Position numbers and translations under genes: made by a program. This document shows, one piece after another, positions 27,121 to 34,583 of a stretch of 46,261 bases of DNA. The first letter of the stretch is position 1. Each line of letters starts with the position of its first letter. The notes under the pieces were generated by a model. It saw nothing but the letters and a program-made list of their open reading frames with translations. It was not told the DNA's origin and made no database searches. The DNA is from an uncultured beta proteobacterium (GTDB lineage: Bacteria > Pseudomonadota > Gammaproteobacteria > Burkholderiales > Burkholderiaceae_C): positions 1-46,261 of the forward strand of contig CAINUX010000014.1 of assembly GCA_903853895.1 (NCBI GenBank). Direction: 5' to 3'.

Positions 27121-29292
27121 ATGAAGAACCTGCTGTTAACCATTGTGCTTGCCATGGGCGTACTGGCCTCGCACGCCGCTCCAAGCACCGTGGCACCGGT
27201 CGCCCTGGAACCCGCGCCGCAGCAGATTCAGGCAGCCGCTATGACTGCCGACCTCCTAACGCGCTTTCACTACACACCGATGGCACTGGACGACGCCATG
27301 TCGCAGAAGACATTCGACCGATACGTCAAGTCAATGGATCCCGAACGGCTGTTCTTTCTGCAGTCGGACATAGACCAATTCACTCCGGCACGCGACAAAC
27401 TGGACGATGCCATCAAGAGCCGCGACTTGTCGACACCGTTTGCCATGTTCAACCTCTACCAGCGGCGACTGCAGGAGCAACTGGTCTATGGACGCTCGTT
27501 GCTGGACAAGCCATTTGACTTCGGACAGCAGGAGATTTACACCTACCAACGCCGCAATGAAACCTGGGCGCGATCAGACGAGGAAGTGCGCGACCTGTGG
27601 CGTCGAAGGGTCAAGAACGACTGGCTTCGGTTGAAGTTGACCGGCAAAGACGATGCGGCCATACGCACGACACTGGCCAAACGCTACGACTATGCGCTGG
27701 CAAACACCAAGCGACTCAAAAGCGAAGACGTGTTTCAACTCTTCATGAACGCCTACGCAACGTCGATCGAGCCACACACCAACTATCTGGGGCCCAAAGC
27801 CACTGCCGACTTTGATATCTCCATGCGGCTCTCGCTGGTGGGGATTGGCGCAGTCCTGCAGGAACGCGACGACATGACTGTCATTCGCGAACTGGTGCCA
27901 GGCGGGCCGGCAGCGCGCTCGGGCAAGCTCAAGGTGGGTGATCGCATTGTCGCGGTCGGTCAAGCCAGCGATAGTGCGATGACCGACGTTCTGGGCTGGC
28001 GCCTGGACGACGTGGTCCAGTTGATCAGAGGCGCGGAGGACTCCGTGGTCAAGATGAGCATATTGCCAGCGGACGCCAATCTGGATGCACCACAGCAGGT
28101 CGTATCCTTGGTGCGCAAGAAGGTCACCCTCGAACAGCAGGCCGCAAAGAAGTCTGTCATTCAGGTTAATGATGGTGCCGTCACGCGGCGCATTGGCGTG
28201 ATCTCGCTGCCAGCGTTCTACCAGGACTATGAGGCCCGAAAGAAGGGTGACAAGGATTTCAAAAGCGCGACCCGCGACGTCGCCAACCTGCTGGACGCGC
28301 TGAAGAAGGATGGAGTCGACAGCGTGTTGATTGATCTGCGCAACAACGGCGGGGGCTCTCTCAATGAAGCGGTTGAGCTCTCGAACCTGTTCATTGGCAG
28401 CGGGCCGGTGGTGCAACAGCGCGATTCACGCGGCGCTATTCGTGTCGAGGGCAACAGCAATGCGACGGTAGCGTGGGATGGCCAGCTCGGCGTGTTGATT
28501 AACCGGGGTTCGGCATCCGCATCGGAGATTTTTGCCGCTGCCATGCAGGACTATGGTCGCGCGCTCATCATTGGAGAGCCCAGTTTTGGAAAGGGCACTG
28601 TTCAGACCGTCATCAACCTGGACGCCGTCGCCCGCAGTGACAAACCCAAGCTTGGTGAAGTCAAGATGACTGTCGCCCAGTTCTACCGGGTCAATGGTGG
28701 CACCACCCAACTGCGCGGGGTCACCCCCGACATCCAGTTGCCGACCTTCGTGGACACCGAGAGCGGCGAATCAGGCTTTGACAATGCGTTGCCGTGGGGA
28801 CAAATCAGGTCCACGGACTACCAGCGTCTGGGCGACTTGACCGATATCTTGCCCATGCTGCAAATCAAACATGAGCAACGTGTTGCCAAGGATCTGGAAT
28901 TTCGATTCCTGAAGGAAGACATCAGTGAGTTCTTGCAGCTAAGGAGCAAGAAGAGTACTTCGCTCAATGAGGTGGTGCGCCGTCAAGAGCGCGACACGCG
29001 TGCAGCCAAGGCGAAGGACCGGGAGTCATTGCGTCGACTTTCAGCCGCGGGCGACGACAAGTCGACCAAGGCGCACATTCAGGACGACGGGCTGCAAGCC
29101 AACGAGCGCAGCCTCAGCGCAGAGTTGGCCGCCGAACAAGCCTCTAAAGCTGCAAAGGATATCTTCCAGATAGAGGCAGCAAACATCCTTGCAGATGAAC
29201 TGGCCCTTATCCAAACCAGCACCCGACTGGCTCAACAGGTACTCTCTGGTTTTTCACGCCTCAAGGCAGGCTCGACTACGATTCCGCAATAG
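27121..29292 (+). CDS. prc: Tail-specific (carboxy-terminal processing) protease, S41
   Basis: The 723-residue periplasmic protease has a signal peptide (KNLLLTIVLAMGVLASHA), an N-terminal helical region (LLTRFHYTPMALDDAMSQKTFDRY), a PDZ domain at about 235-325 (GIGAVLQERDDMTVIRELVP) and the S41 core with LIDLRNNGGGS. The Ser-Lys dyad is S466 in GSASASE and K491 in SFGKGTVQ, 25 residues apart as in E. coli Tsp. A Tsp-type C-terminal helical region follows (DISEFLQLRSKKSTS). It degrades proteins with nonpolar C-termini. ATG 27121 is chosen for the signal peptide; earlier TTG/ATG codons at 27082 and 27088 are closer to a GAAAGGG element. Confidence 0.92.
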   Translation: MKNLLLTIVLAMGVLASHAAPSTVAPVALEPAPQQIQAAAMTADLLTRFHYTPMALDDAMSQKTFDRYVKSMDPERLFFLQSDIDQFTPARDKLDDAIKSRDLSTPFAMFNLYQRRLQEQLVYGRSLLDKPFDFGQQEIYTYQRRNETWARSDEEVRDLWRRRVKNDWLRLKLTGKDDAAIRTTLAKRYDYALANTKRLKSEDVFQLFMNAYATSIEPHTNYLGPKATADFDISMRLSLVGIGAVLQERDDMTVIRELVPGGPAARSGKLKVGDRIVAVGQASDSAMTDVLGWRLDDVVQLIRGAEDSVVKMSILPADANLDAPQQVVSLVRKKVTLEQQAAKKSVIQVNDGAVTRRIGVISLPAFYQDYEARKKGDKDFKSATRDVANLLDALKKDGVDSVLIDLRNNGGGSLNEAVELSNLFIGSGPVVQQRDSRGAIRVEGNSNATVAWDGQLGVLINRGSASASEIFAAAMQDYGRALIIGEPSFGKGTVQTVINLDAVARSDKPKLGEVKMTVAQFYRVNGGTTQLRGVTPDIQLPTFVDTESGESGFDNALPWGQIRSTDYQRLGDLTDILPMLQIKHEQRVAKDLEFRFLKEDISEFLQLRSKKSTSLNEVVRRQERDTRAAKAKDRESLRRLSAAGDDKSTKAHIQDDGLQANERSLSAELAAEQASKAAKDIFQIEAANILADELALIQTSTRLAQQVLSGFSRLKAGSTTIPQ

Positions 29293-29454
29293 CCCGGGCC
29301 AGCCATTGCTGTGGCCGTGCCCCCGTTCGTCACGGAAATTGCCCGGCTCTTCGCGCCCTCATGCAGTCTGTCGCAAGCCCCGTGCAATTGAATCTGATAC
29401 CTTCTACATTCTCTTCAACGGGCCACACATAGCGGCCCCAAACAGGAGAGAAAC

Positions 29455-29640
29455 ATGAACACCACCACCACAACACGCCTGACGTCCTTCGCTCTGGCAG
29501 CATTGCTGACCGTTGTGACCAACGGGTCCATGCTGCTGTCGTTCAACAGCGTTGCACAAGAAGCCACACTGGCCCAAAACAGCCAGGCCCCCATCGCCGT
29601 GACGTTAAACACGGTCACCGTTGTTGGACACCAGTCCTGA
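29455..29640 (+). CDS. Small secreted protein of unknown function
   Basis: The 61-residue protein has a Thr-rich N-terminus (NTTTTTRL), a hydrophobic signal-like core (FALAALLTVVTNGSMLLSF) with a plausible cleavage site around SVAQEA, and a mature part of only about 26 residues that ends TLNTVTVVGHQS. GGAGAG lies 5 bases before the ATG, so translation is well supported. I recognise no family. It is followed after 4 bases by a small membrane protein gene, which suggests a two-gene unit. Confidence 0.65.
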   Translation: MNTTTTTRLTSFALAALLTVVTNGSMLLSFNSVAQEATLAQNSQAPIAVTLNTVTVVGHQS

Positions 29641-29644
29641 CCCC

Positions 29645-29854
29645 ATGAACGCACTTCTGTTGCTCATCGGCTGGTGCATCCTGTTTCTGTTGAGCTGGCC
29701 CGTGGCCGTATTGGCCCTAGTTGCCTGGCCCTTCGTCTGGTTGCTGTCCATTCCTTTGCGACTGATTGGAATCGGAGTGGGTGCCATATTGGCACTGATC
29801 AAGTCGATTCTGTTTTTGCCGGCAAGAATTCTGGGATACCGCCCGCACCGATAG
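29645..29854 (+). CDS. Small membrane protein
   Basis: The 69-residue protein is nearly all hydrophobic: NALLLLIGWCILFLLSWPVA then VLALVAWPFVWLLSIPLRLI and GVGAILALIKSILFLPARIL, forming two or three membrane segments with a basic C-terminus (GYRPHR). It starts 4 bases after the stop of the small secreted protein and lacks its own Shine-Dalgarno, so translational coupling is likely. No known domain is recognised. Confidence 0.6.
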   Translation: MNALLLLIGWCILFLLSWPVAVLALVAWPFVWLLSIPLRLIGIGVGAILALIKSILFLPARILGYRPHR

Positions 29855-30145
29855 CGCTTTGCCGGTCAGGCTTGCAACCTGATGGATCAAGTCACGCCGA
29901 GTTGGCAGCGCTAAAGCCTCGATTGCTACATAAATCATAGCTGCATACGGATATTCGACGAGGGCTATGGGTCAGTTTCATTCAACACGACCTGCCGAAC
30001 ATCAGGCAACCCGAACCGGCTTCTTGAACACCTGCTTTGCATGCCAATCCAAATTGGCCGGATGCGGCAAATACTCTTTGGCTGGCCGCAAGCCAATTGG
30101 CACGAAGGTTCGATCTACGTGCCCTACAGCTATCCCCAAATTAGT
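29855..30145. other. 291-base gap with one interspersed repeat
   Basis: Apart from repeat copy E (29925-29970), no gene or RNA is recognised. Around 30041-30110 are several scattered CCAAT/ATTGG and GCCGCAAGCC motifs that form only short imperfect inverted repeats. The gap separates the convergent small membrane protein and NYN-domain genes. Confidence 0.5.
29925..29970 (+). repeat. Interspersed GCTAT/CTAGCCC repeat, copy E
   Basis: The sequence reads GCTACATAAATCATAGC, about 18 bases, then GAGGGCTATGG. Its first 17 bases match copy D (GCTACATAATTCATAGC at 41625) at all but one position, and the GGGCTA end is in the same orientation. Confidence 0.55.
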
Positions 30146-30946
30146 TCACAACTTGTGTGCTTTAGATGCCAGATAGCGAACCTGATTGGGTTGCTTCGCC
30201 GGTGTCAACTCAAAATGGTCCGGGAACTTCTTGAATAGTTTGGTTGAAGCGGCATTCTTGCCAATCAACTTTGCGCTGTGCAATTGCTTGACGATGTCAC
30301 CGAGTGGCTGCACCTGTCCAGCTTCCAGCACAGGGGCAGCCCGCAGAATTTCCTCCAAAGTGACTTCAGTCTTTGCACCGCTCTTTGCCGCTGACTGAGC
30401 CTTCTTGGACGTGACTTTCTTTGCGGTGGGTTCTGCTGCGGCCGTTGAGGATGGCTTCTTGGCCACAGCTTTTTTTACCGGTGTTTTTTTCGCCGGCGTA
30501 GGCAATTCGTCCTTTGCCCGTCCCTTCACAAACTCTTTGCCAACAAAGAGCACTGAGTCATACGCGTGCACAGCCTCGGATGCCATCTTGGTTCGCTCGG
30601 ACACGCAAATCATGCGGATGCCGCGCTCGCGCAGGCGCACGACCAACGGCACAAAATCTGCGTCACCCGAGCCAATCGCAATGACGGTTGGTTTTGGTGA
30701 CTGGCAGGCCAGTTCCATCGCGTCCACCGCGAGGGCCACATCTGTAGTGTTCTTGGTCAGGGACAAATTTACAAAGGGACGTATGGCCCATGCCAGCATA
30801 GTCTGAGACAGGCCCTTGAGGTTCTCTGCGCTGCCATAGGCCCTGCGCACTGCCAGGCTGCCTTCGGTCGATTCAAGACTGGCGCACGCCTCTTCAATCC
30901 AGGCGGCTGAGGACAGGTTGTCAGCATCAATCAGAAAAACGATCAT
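30146..30946 (-). CDS. NYN-domain (PIN-like) protein with basic linker and LOTUS-like C-terminus
   Basis: The 266-residue protein begins with a NYN/LabA-type nuclease fold: acidic residues in FLIDADN (D7, D9), KNTTDVALAVD and GSGDADFVPLV. A lysine/alanine-rich linker follows at about 150-195 (KKTPVKKAVAKKPSSTAAAE). The C-terminal 75 residues (VQPLGDIVKQLHSAKLIGKN then FKKFPDHFELTP) resemble an OST-HTH/LOTUS RNA-binding domain. An RNA-processing role is inferred. AAGGAT lies about 7 bases before the ATG. The upstream 102-residue gene ends 12 bases before it and probably shares its transcript. Confidence 0.8.
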   Translation of the reverse strand: MIVFLIDADNLSSAAWIEEACASLESTEGSLAVRRAYGSAENLKGLSQTMLAWAIRPFVNLSLTKNTTDVALAVDAMELACQSPKPTVIAIGSGDADFVPLVVRLRERGIRMICVSERTKMASEAVHAYDSVLFVGKEFVKGRAKDELPTPAKKTPVKKAVAKKPSSTAAAEPTAKKVTSKKAQSAAKSGAKTEVTLEEILRAAPVLEAGQVQPLGDIVKQLHSAKLIGKNAASTKLFKKFPDHFELTPAKQPNQVRYLASKAHKL

Positions 30947-30958
30947 GGATTCATCCTT

Positions 30959-31267
30959 TCACCCAACTGAAATGCCCAAGACAGCCCAGCACAGTGAACT
31001 GTGAACGGCGTACAGATGACTCTTGTAGGGCTGCCAGCGAATGGGTGTATTGGTCAGGATGTCGAACAGGGTACTTTCCTTCTGGTCTGCAACGCCCCTG
31101 CCATAGGCGGCTTCACACACAAAGATTCCGGGCTTGTCTTCAACAATGCGGGCGTGGCTCCGCATCAGGATAACTTCTGCTTTGAGCCTTTTGTCTATGG
31201 TGACCTTGTCTCCCGCCATCGGCATCCGGATCTGAGCTTTGATTTGCTCCAGCACATCATCACTCAT
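30959..31267 (-). CDS. Unknown 102-residue protein
   Basis: I recognise no family. The soluble protein starts SDDVLEQIKAQIRMPMAGDK and contains VTIDKRLKAEVILMRSHARI and a TLFDILTNTPIRWQPY segment; the C-terminus is hydrophobic (SSLCWAVLGISVG). ATG 31267 is preferred because AAGGAG lies 10 bases upstream; the frame stays open for 25 further codons without a better start. It precedes the NYN-domain gene by 12 bases on the same strand. Confidence 0.5.
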   Translation of the reverse strand: MSDDVLEQIKAQIRMPMAGDKVTIDKRLKAEVILMRSHARIVEDKPGIFVCEAAYGRGVADQKESTLFDILTNTPIRWQPYKSHLYAVHSSLCWAVLGISVG

Positions 31268-31523
31268 ACCGATGCGACTCCTTGGATGTTTGGGGGTGCA
31301 GACCTTGGATGTTGGATCCCAAAAGTTGGGCCATGAGGCCAATGTTCAAAATCACAATGCCCAGGAGTGTCGTGGGCCAGCCTTGGGCCATAGATGGGCC
31401 ACGGAAATCGTTGCTTGACACTCGTGAATATGGGTCCAATTTTGGGCCAAGTACCAAAACGCATATTGGTCTTCAACAGAATTCATGCTCATGTGAGCAC
31501 TGACTGTGCGGATTTACCTTGAT

Positions 31524-31599
31524 TGGTGCGACTGGCGGGGATCGAACCCACGACCCTTGGCTTCGGAGGCCAATACTCTATCCACTGAGCTACAGTCGC
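31524..31599 (-). tRNA. tRNA-Arg, anticodon CCG
   Basis: The minus strand folds as a full cloverleaf: acceptor GCGACTG/CAGTCGC, D-arm TAGCTCAGTGGATAGAG, anticodon stem TTGGC/GCCAA with loop CTCCGAA (CCG at 34-36), and T-arm GTGGGTTCGATCCCCGC. The CCA end is encoded (31524-31526). It reads CGG arginine codons. A degenerate second copy lies upstream on the same strand. Confidence 0.95.
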
Positions 31600-31645
31600 A
31601 ACACTTAAAAAAGACCGATATTCGAATTATCGCCGCAAGGGCGGA

Positions 31646-31686
31646 GGCTTCGGAGGCCCATACTCTATCTACTGAGCTACAGCCGC
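31646..31686 (-). pseudogene. Degenerate 5' half of a second tRNA-Arg(CCG)
   Basis: The minus strand reads GCGGCTG, TAGCTCAGTAGATAGAG and the anticodon arm up to CTCCGAAGCC, matching the functional tRNA in all but about five positions over 45 bases. The 3' half is not conserved: the anticodon stem has a mismatch and no acceptor partner or CCA is found, though a TTCGAAT remains where a T-loop could be. Its 5' end lies 87 bases from that of the real tRNA, the spacing of a tandem tRNA pair. It is best read as a decayed duplicate. Confidence 0.75.
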
Positions 31687-31791
31687 ACGGCTGAATATGT
31701 CAACAGCGAGTATTTTCGCACAACCCCCGACAGTAAAAGCAATGCAATCAAACCGCGTTGCCTGGTGGCACTGCTTGAAACGGGCGGAGGT

Positions 31792-32328
31792 CTAAAGCTT
31801 GACCTGAAATGTCTTCGCAATCAAGGTCAATGCCTCTGGACTGTCCCATTCCCTGGCGCCGTAGTGCTTGTCCATCACCATGCCACGGGAGTCCACCAGC
31901 AGCGTGAGTGGCAGGCGATCAGCCCCCAGCATGTTTTCCAGAACGAGCTCGTGGTCAATGAAATTGCTGAATTGAATTTTGTAGGCCTTCAAAAACCCAT
32001 TGGCCTTGACCGGGTAGTCATCTGTTGATACGCCAACAACATTGAACTGTTTTCCACCGTACTTGTGCGCCAGCCTTTGTAGCGAGCCTATTTCCTGTCG
32101 GCAAGGTCCACACCAACTGGCCCATACGTTGATAACCAGAGGCTTGCCCCGAAAGTCGGAAAAGCGCTTGGAAGGGCCGCCTGCCAGACCCTGCATACGG
32201 GTATCGCGCAACACACCGCCTACATCGACTTCGCCTGGCGTCCTTGCCAAAGGCTGCGTGCAGTAACCCACCAGCAGTAAAACCGCAACAGCAAAGTGTC
32301 TGGTTCGCGATTGCAGGATTTTTGGCAT
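31792..32328 (-). CDS. TlpA-like thioredoxin-fold protein
   Basis: The 178-residue protein has an N-terminal signal/anchor segment (FAVAVLLLVGYC), then a thioredoxin fold of the TlpA/ResA type with C73 and C76 in WASWCGPCRQE and the cis-proline region RLPLTLLVD. It should act as a periplasmic thiol-disulfide oxidoreductase, probably reducing apocytochrome or other exported thiols. It lies 22 bases after ccmI, so it is probably the last gene of the ccm operon. A Cys in the signal region (GYC) might be lipidated but the lipobox is poor. Confidence 0.85.
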   Translation of the reverse strand: MPKILQSRTRHFAVAVLLLVGYCTQPLARTPGEVDVGGVLRDTRMQGLAGGPSKRFSDFRGKPLVINVWASWCGPCRQEIGSLQRLAHKYGGKQFNVVGVSTDDYPVKANGFLKAYKIQFSNFIDHELVLENMLGADRLPLTLLVDSRGMVMDKHYGAREWDSPEALTLIAKTFQVKL

Positions 32329-32350
32329 GGATTGCGTCGCGCGAGGGTGC

Positions 32351-33598
32351 TCAGGGGCGTACTTTACTGACCTGCAGCTTGATCCCGTTCGTGCCGACTT
32401 TGACCGTCTGCACAGATGACATCAAATCACCAGGCTCTGCCTGCGCCATGCCCGACTTGGAGATGCGGGCCTCCACTTCGACCTCGCTCGCCGCTGAAAT
32501 GCGCGCCTGCGGGCTCATGGACAAGGAATCGTCCAGCGTGAATTTCAGTGGCAATTCGGAGGCACGGGCGCGCAACACAGCCACGGGCATGCGCGTGCCA
32601 GGCACGCGAGCGATCACCATCACGGTGTCACCGGGAGCAGCCTTGGCCTTCAGAGCAGCATCCAGATCGACCTGCCCACTAACGCTTGAGGCCGCACCTG
32701 CTTTTCCCTTGGTACCACCGGCGCTGGCTTCAGGCTTTTGAACAGGGAGCGCCTTCGCCGCCACTTTGGGTGCAGGTTTTCCGAGCGCCGCGTAGGCAGC
32801 ATTAATGGATTCCTGCAGCATGCGGGAGTCGTCCGAGTCTGGTTCGACCTGTTGTGTCAAACTTTCCCAAATGCGTATGGCGGAGTCAAACTGGCCGCGA
32901 CGGAAAGCAGCGGTCCCAGCGAGCCAGAGCGCCATGGCGTTTTGAGGGTCCACCCGTAGGGCCTTTTCGATCAACTGCGTTGGCTTGCCCGCAAATTCAC
33001 CATTGGCGTTGGTAGCGGCCAAGTCGGCGTAGATCGCCAGGAGCTGTGCATCGTTGTCCAGAAATGCGCCAGCACGAACAAACGCCTGTTCGGCCTCCAC
33101 ATTGCGTCCGAGCATTTTGTAGGAACGTGCCAACATGGCCCAACCCTGCAGGTTTTCCGGTTCTTTCTCCAATTTCTGGGCCAGCCCCACCACCAGGCGG
33201 TCCATGTCCTGCGCCGTGGCTGCGTGTTGCGGGCCATTTGGCTCCAACGTCGCCGGACTACCTAGCAACGCATAGAGGCCGATAGCCGCAATTGGCAACA
33301 CCAGTCCGATGGCCAGCATCGTTTTCCGGGGCGCGCGCAGGGTCGCCGAGTCGTCCGCCTCATTGGTGTCGTCAATCACTCGGCGTTGCAATTCGGCGCG
33401 GGCCTGTTCGTAGTCAGCCTGCTCAATCATATTGTCGACGCGGTCCTTTTCAAGCCGCGCCAACTGATCGCGAAAAATAGCGGTATTCAACTGGCGCCGT
33501 GAAATGCTTGAACCTGATGCCTTCAACAGGAACGGCCGAAACAACAACGCCAGTACCAGCACCAGTGCCAGTGCTGACACAACCCAAAATCCAGTCAT
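32351..33598 (-). CDS. ccmI: Cytochrome c maturation protein CcmI
   Basis: The 415-residue protein is the apocytochrome chaperone of System I. It has an N-terminal membrane helix (FWVVSALALVLVLALLFRPF), a charged cytoplasmic segment typical of CcmI (IFRDQLARLEKDR then YEQARAELQRRVIDD), a second membrane helix (MLAIGLVLPIAAIGLYALL) and periplasmic TPR repeats (LQGWAMLARSYKMLGRNVEA). The C-terminal extension after the TPRs holds a CycH-like strand-rich domain (VSGQVDLDAALKAKAAPGDT). It overlaps ccmH by 4 bases. Confidence 0.9.
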   Translation of the reverse strand: MTGFWVVSALALVLVLALLFRPFLLKASGSSISRRQLNTAIFRDQLARLEKDRVDNMIEQADYEQARAELQRRVIDDTNEADDSATLRAPRKTMLAIGLVLPIAAIGLYALLGSPATLEPNGPQHAATAQDMDRLVVGLAQKLEKEPENLQGWAMLARSYKMLGRNVEAEQAFVRAGAFLDNDAQLLAIYADLAATNANGEFAGKPTQLIEKALRVDPQNAMALWLAGTAAFRRGQFDSAIRIWESLTQQVEPDSDDSRMLQESINAAYAALGKPAPKVAAKALPVQKPEASAGGTKGKAGAASSVSGQVDLDAALKAKAAPGDTVMVIARVPGTRMPVAVLRARASELPLKFTLDDSLSMSPQARISAASEVEVEARISKSGMAQAEPGDLMSSVQTVKVGTNGIKLQVSKVRP

Positions 33599-34056
33599 TT
33601 TTCGCCTTCCTTGAGCAGCGCCTCGACGCGCTTGCTTTCTTCATCTGTCAAACCGCCGGTTGCAACTTCAGAATTGCGACGCCGCAAGTACACAAACAGG
33701 GCACCCACTCCCACGACCATCAACCCGAAAGGGCCTGCCCATAAAAGCCATGTAGTCGGCTTGACAGGAGGCCGGTACAGCACAAAATCGCCATAGCGGC
33801 TCACCATGAACTCCCTGATCTCCGCATCAGTCTTGCCCTGCTTGATCAGCGTACGCAACTCACGCCGCAAATCCATTGCAAGATCGGAGCGGGACCCCGC
33901 CAGCGACTCGTTTTGGCACACCAGACAGCGCAACTCTTCAGATATGGCGATCAGGCGTTGCTCGACAACCGGATCATCAGCCAGCAAAGTAGCTTCTTTG
34001 GCGGTCACTGCTCCACACGCGAGCAAGACCAACACCAGGGCGTAAAGATATCTCAC
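33595..34056 (-). CDS. ccmH: Cytochrome c maturation protein CcmH
   Basis: The 153-residue protein is the short (CcmL-type) CcmH. A signal peptide (LYALVLVLLACGAVTA) precedes a periplasmic domain with the redox motif LRCLVCQNE (C44, C47), and one membrane helix follows (TTWLLWAGPFGLMVVGVGALF). It keeps the apocytochrome CXXCH thiols reduced for haem ligation. It overlaps both neighbours (ccmI and ccmG) by 4 bases. Confidence 0.93.
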   Translation of the reverse strand: MRYLYALVLVLLACGAVTAKEATLLADDPVVEQRLIAISEELRCLVCQNESLAGSRSDLAMDLRRELRTLIKQGKTDAEIREFMVSRYGDFVLYRPPVKPTTWLLWAGPFGLMVVGVGALFVYLRRRNSEVATGGLTDEESKRVEALLKEGEK

Positions 34057-34583
34057 GTTTTCTTCAACTCGTTGATGAGGGGGATGATCGTTTTCTGGAG
34101 CGCCTCGGTGGTGATCGGTCCAATGTGCTTGTAGCGGATGACTCCCGCCTTGTCTATCACATAGCTCTCCGGCACTCCATACACGCCGTAGTCGATGCCG
34201 ACACGCCCATCGGCATCAAACGCGGTAATGTCGTAGGGATTGCCGCTGCGTTTCAGAACGCCCAGTGCGTCCTTGCGCTGGTCCTTGTAGTCCAGACCAA
34301 TGAGGGGGGCTATCTGTGCACGGGCGAAATCCATCAGAACGGGGTGTTCCTGTCGGCAGGCCACACACCACGAGGCCCACACATTCAGCATCCATACTTT
34401 CCCTTTGAGGTCTTCGGGCGAGAACTGCAGCTCAGGCTGCTCCAACTGCGCAATCTTGAAAGCGGGTGCAGGTTTGTTGACCAGCGGAGAAGGAACCTCA
34501 CGTGGATCCAGACGCAGCCCCACTGCAAGAAACCCCACCAGAACAGCAAACAGGACGAGCGGAATCAAAGCCTTCGCATTCAT
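34053..34583 (-). CDS. ccmG: Thiol:disulfide interchange protein CcmG/DsbE
   Basis: The 176-residue protein is a membrane-anchored thioredoxin-like reductase. The anchor is ALIPLVLFAVLVGFLAVGL; the active site is C73-V-A-C76 in WASWCVACRQEH, and the acidic GVYGVPESYVID loop with cis-Pro is typical of CcmG. It passes electrons from CcdA/DsbD to CcmH and apocytochromes. It lies between ccmF and ccmH with 4-base overlaps on both sides. Confidence 0.93.
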   Translation of the reverse strand: MNAKALIPLVLFAVLVGFLAVGLRLDPREVPSPLVNKPAPAFKIAQLEQPELQFSPEDLKGKVWMLNVWASWCVACRQEHPVLMDFARAQIAPLIGLDYKDQRKDALGVLKRSGNPYDITAFDADGRVGIDYGVYGVPESYVIDKAGVIRYKHIGPITTEALQKTIIPLINELKKT

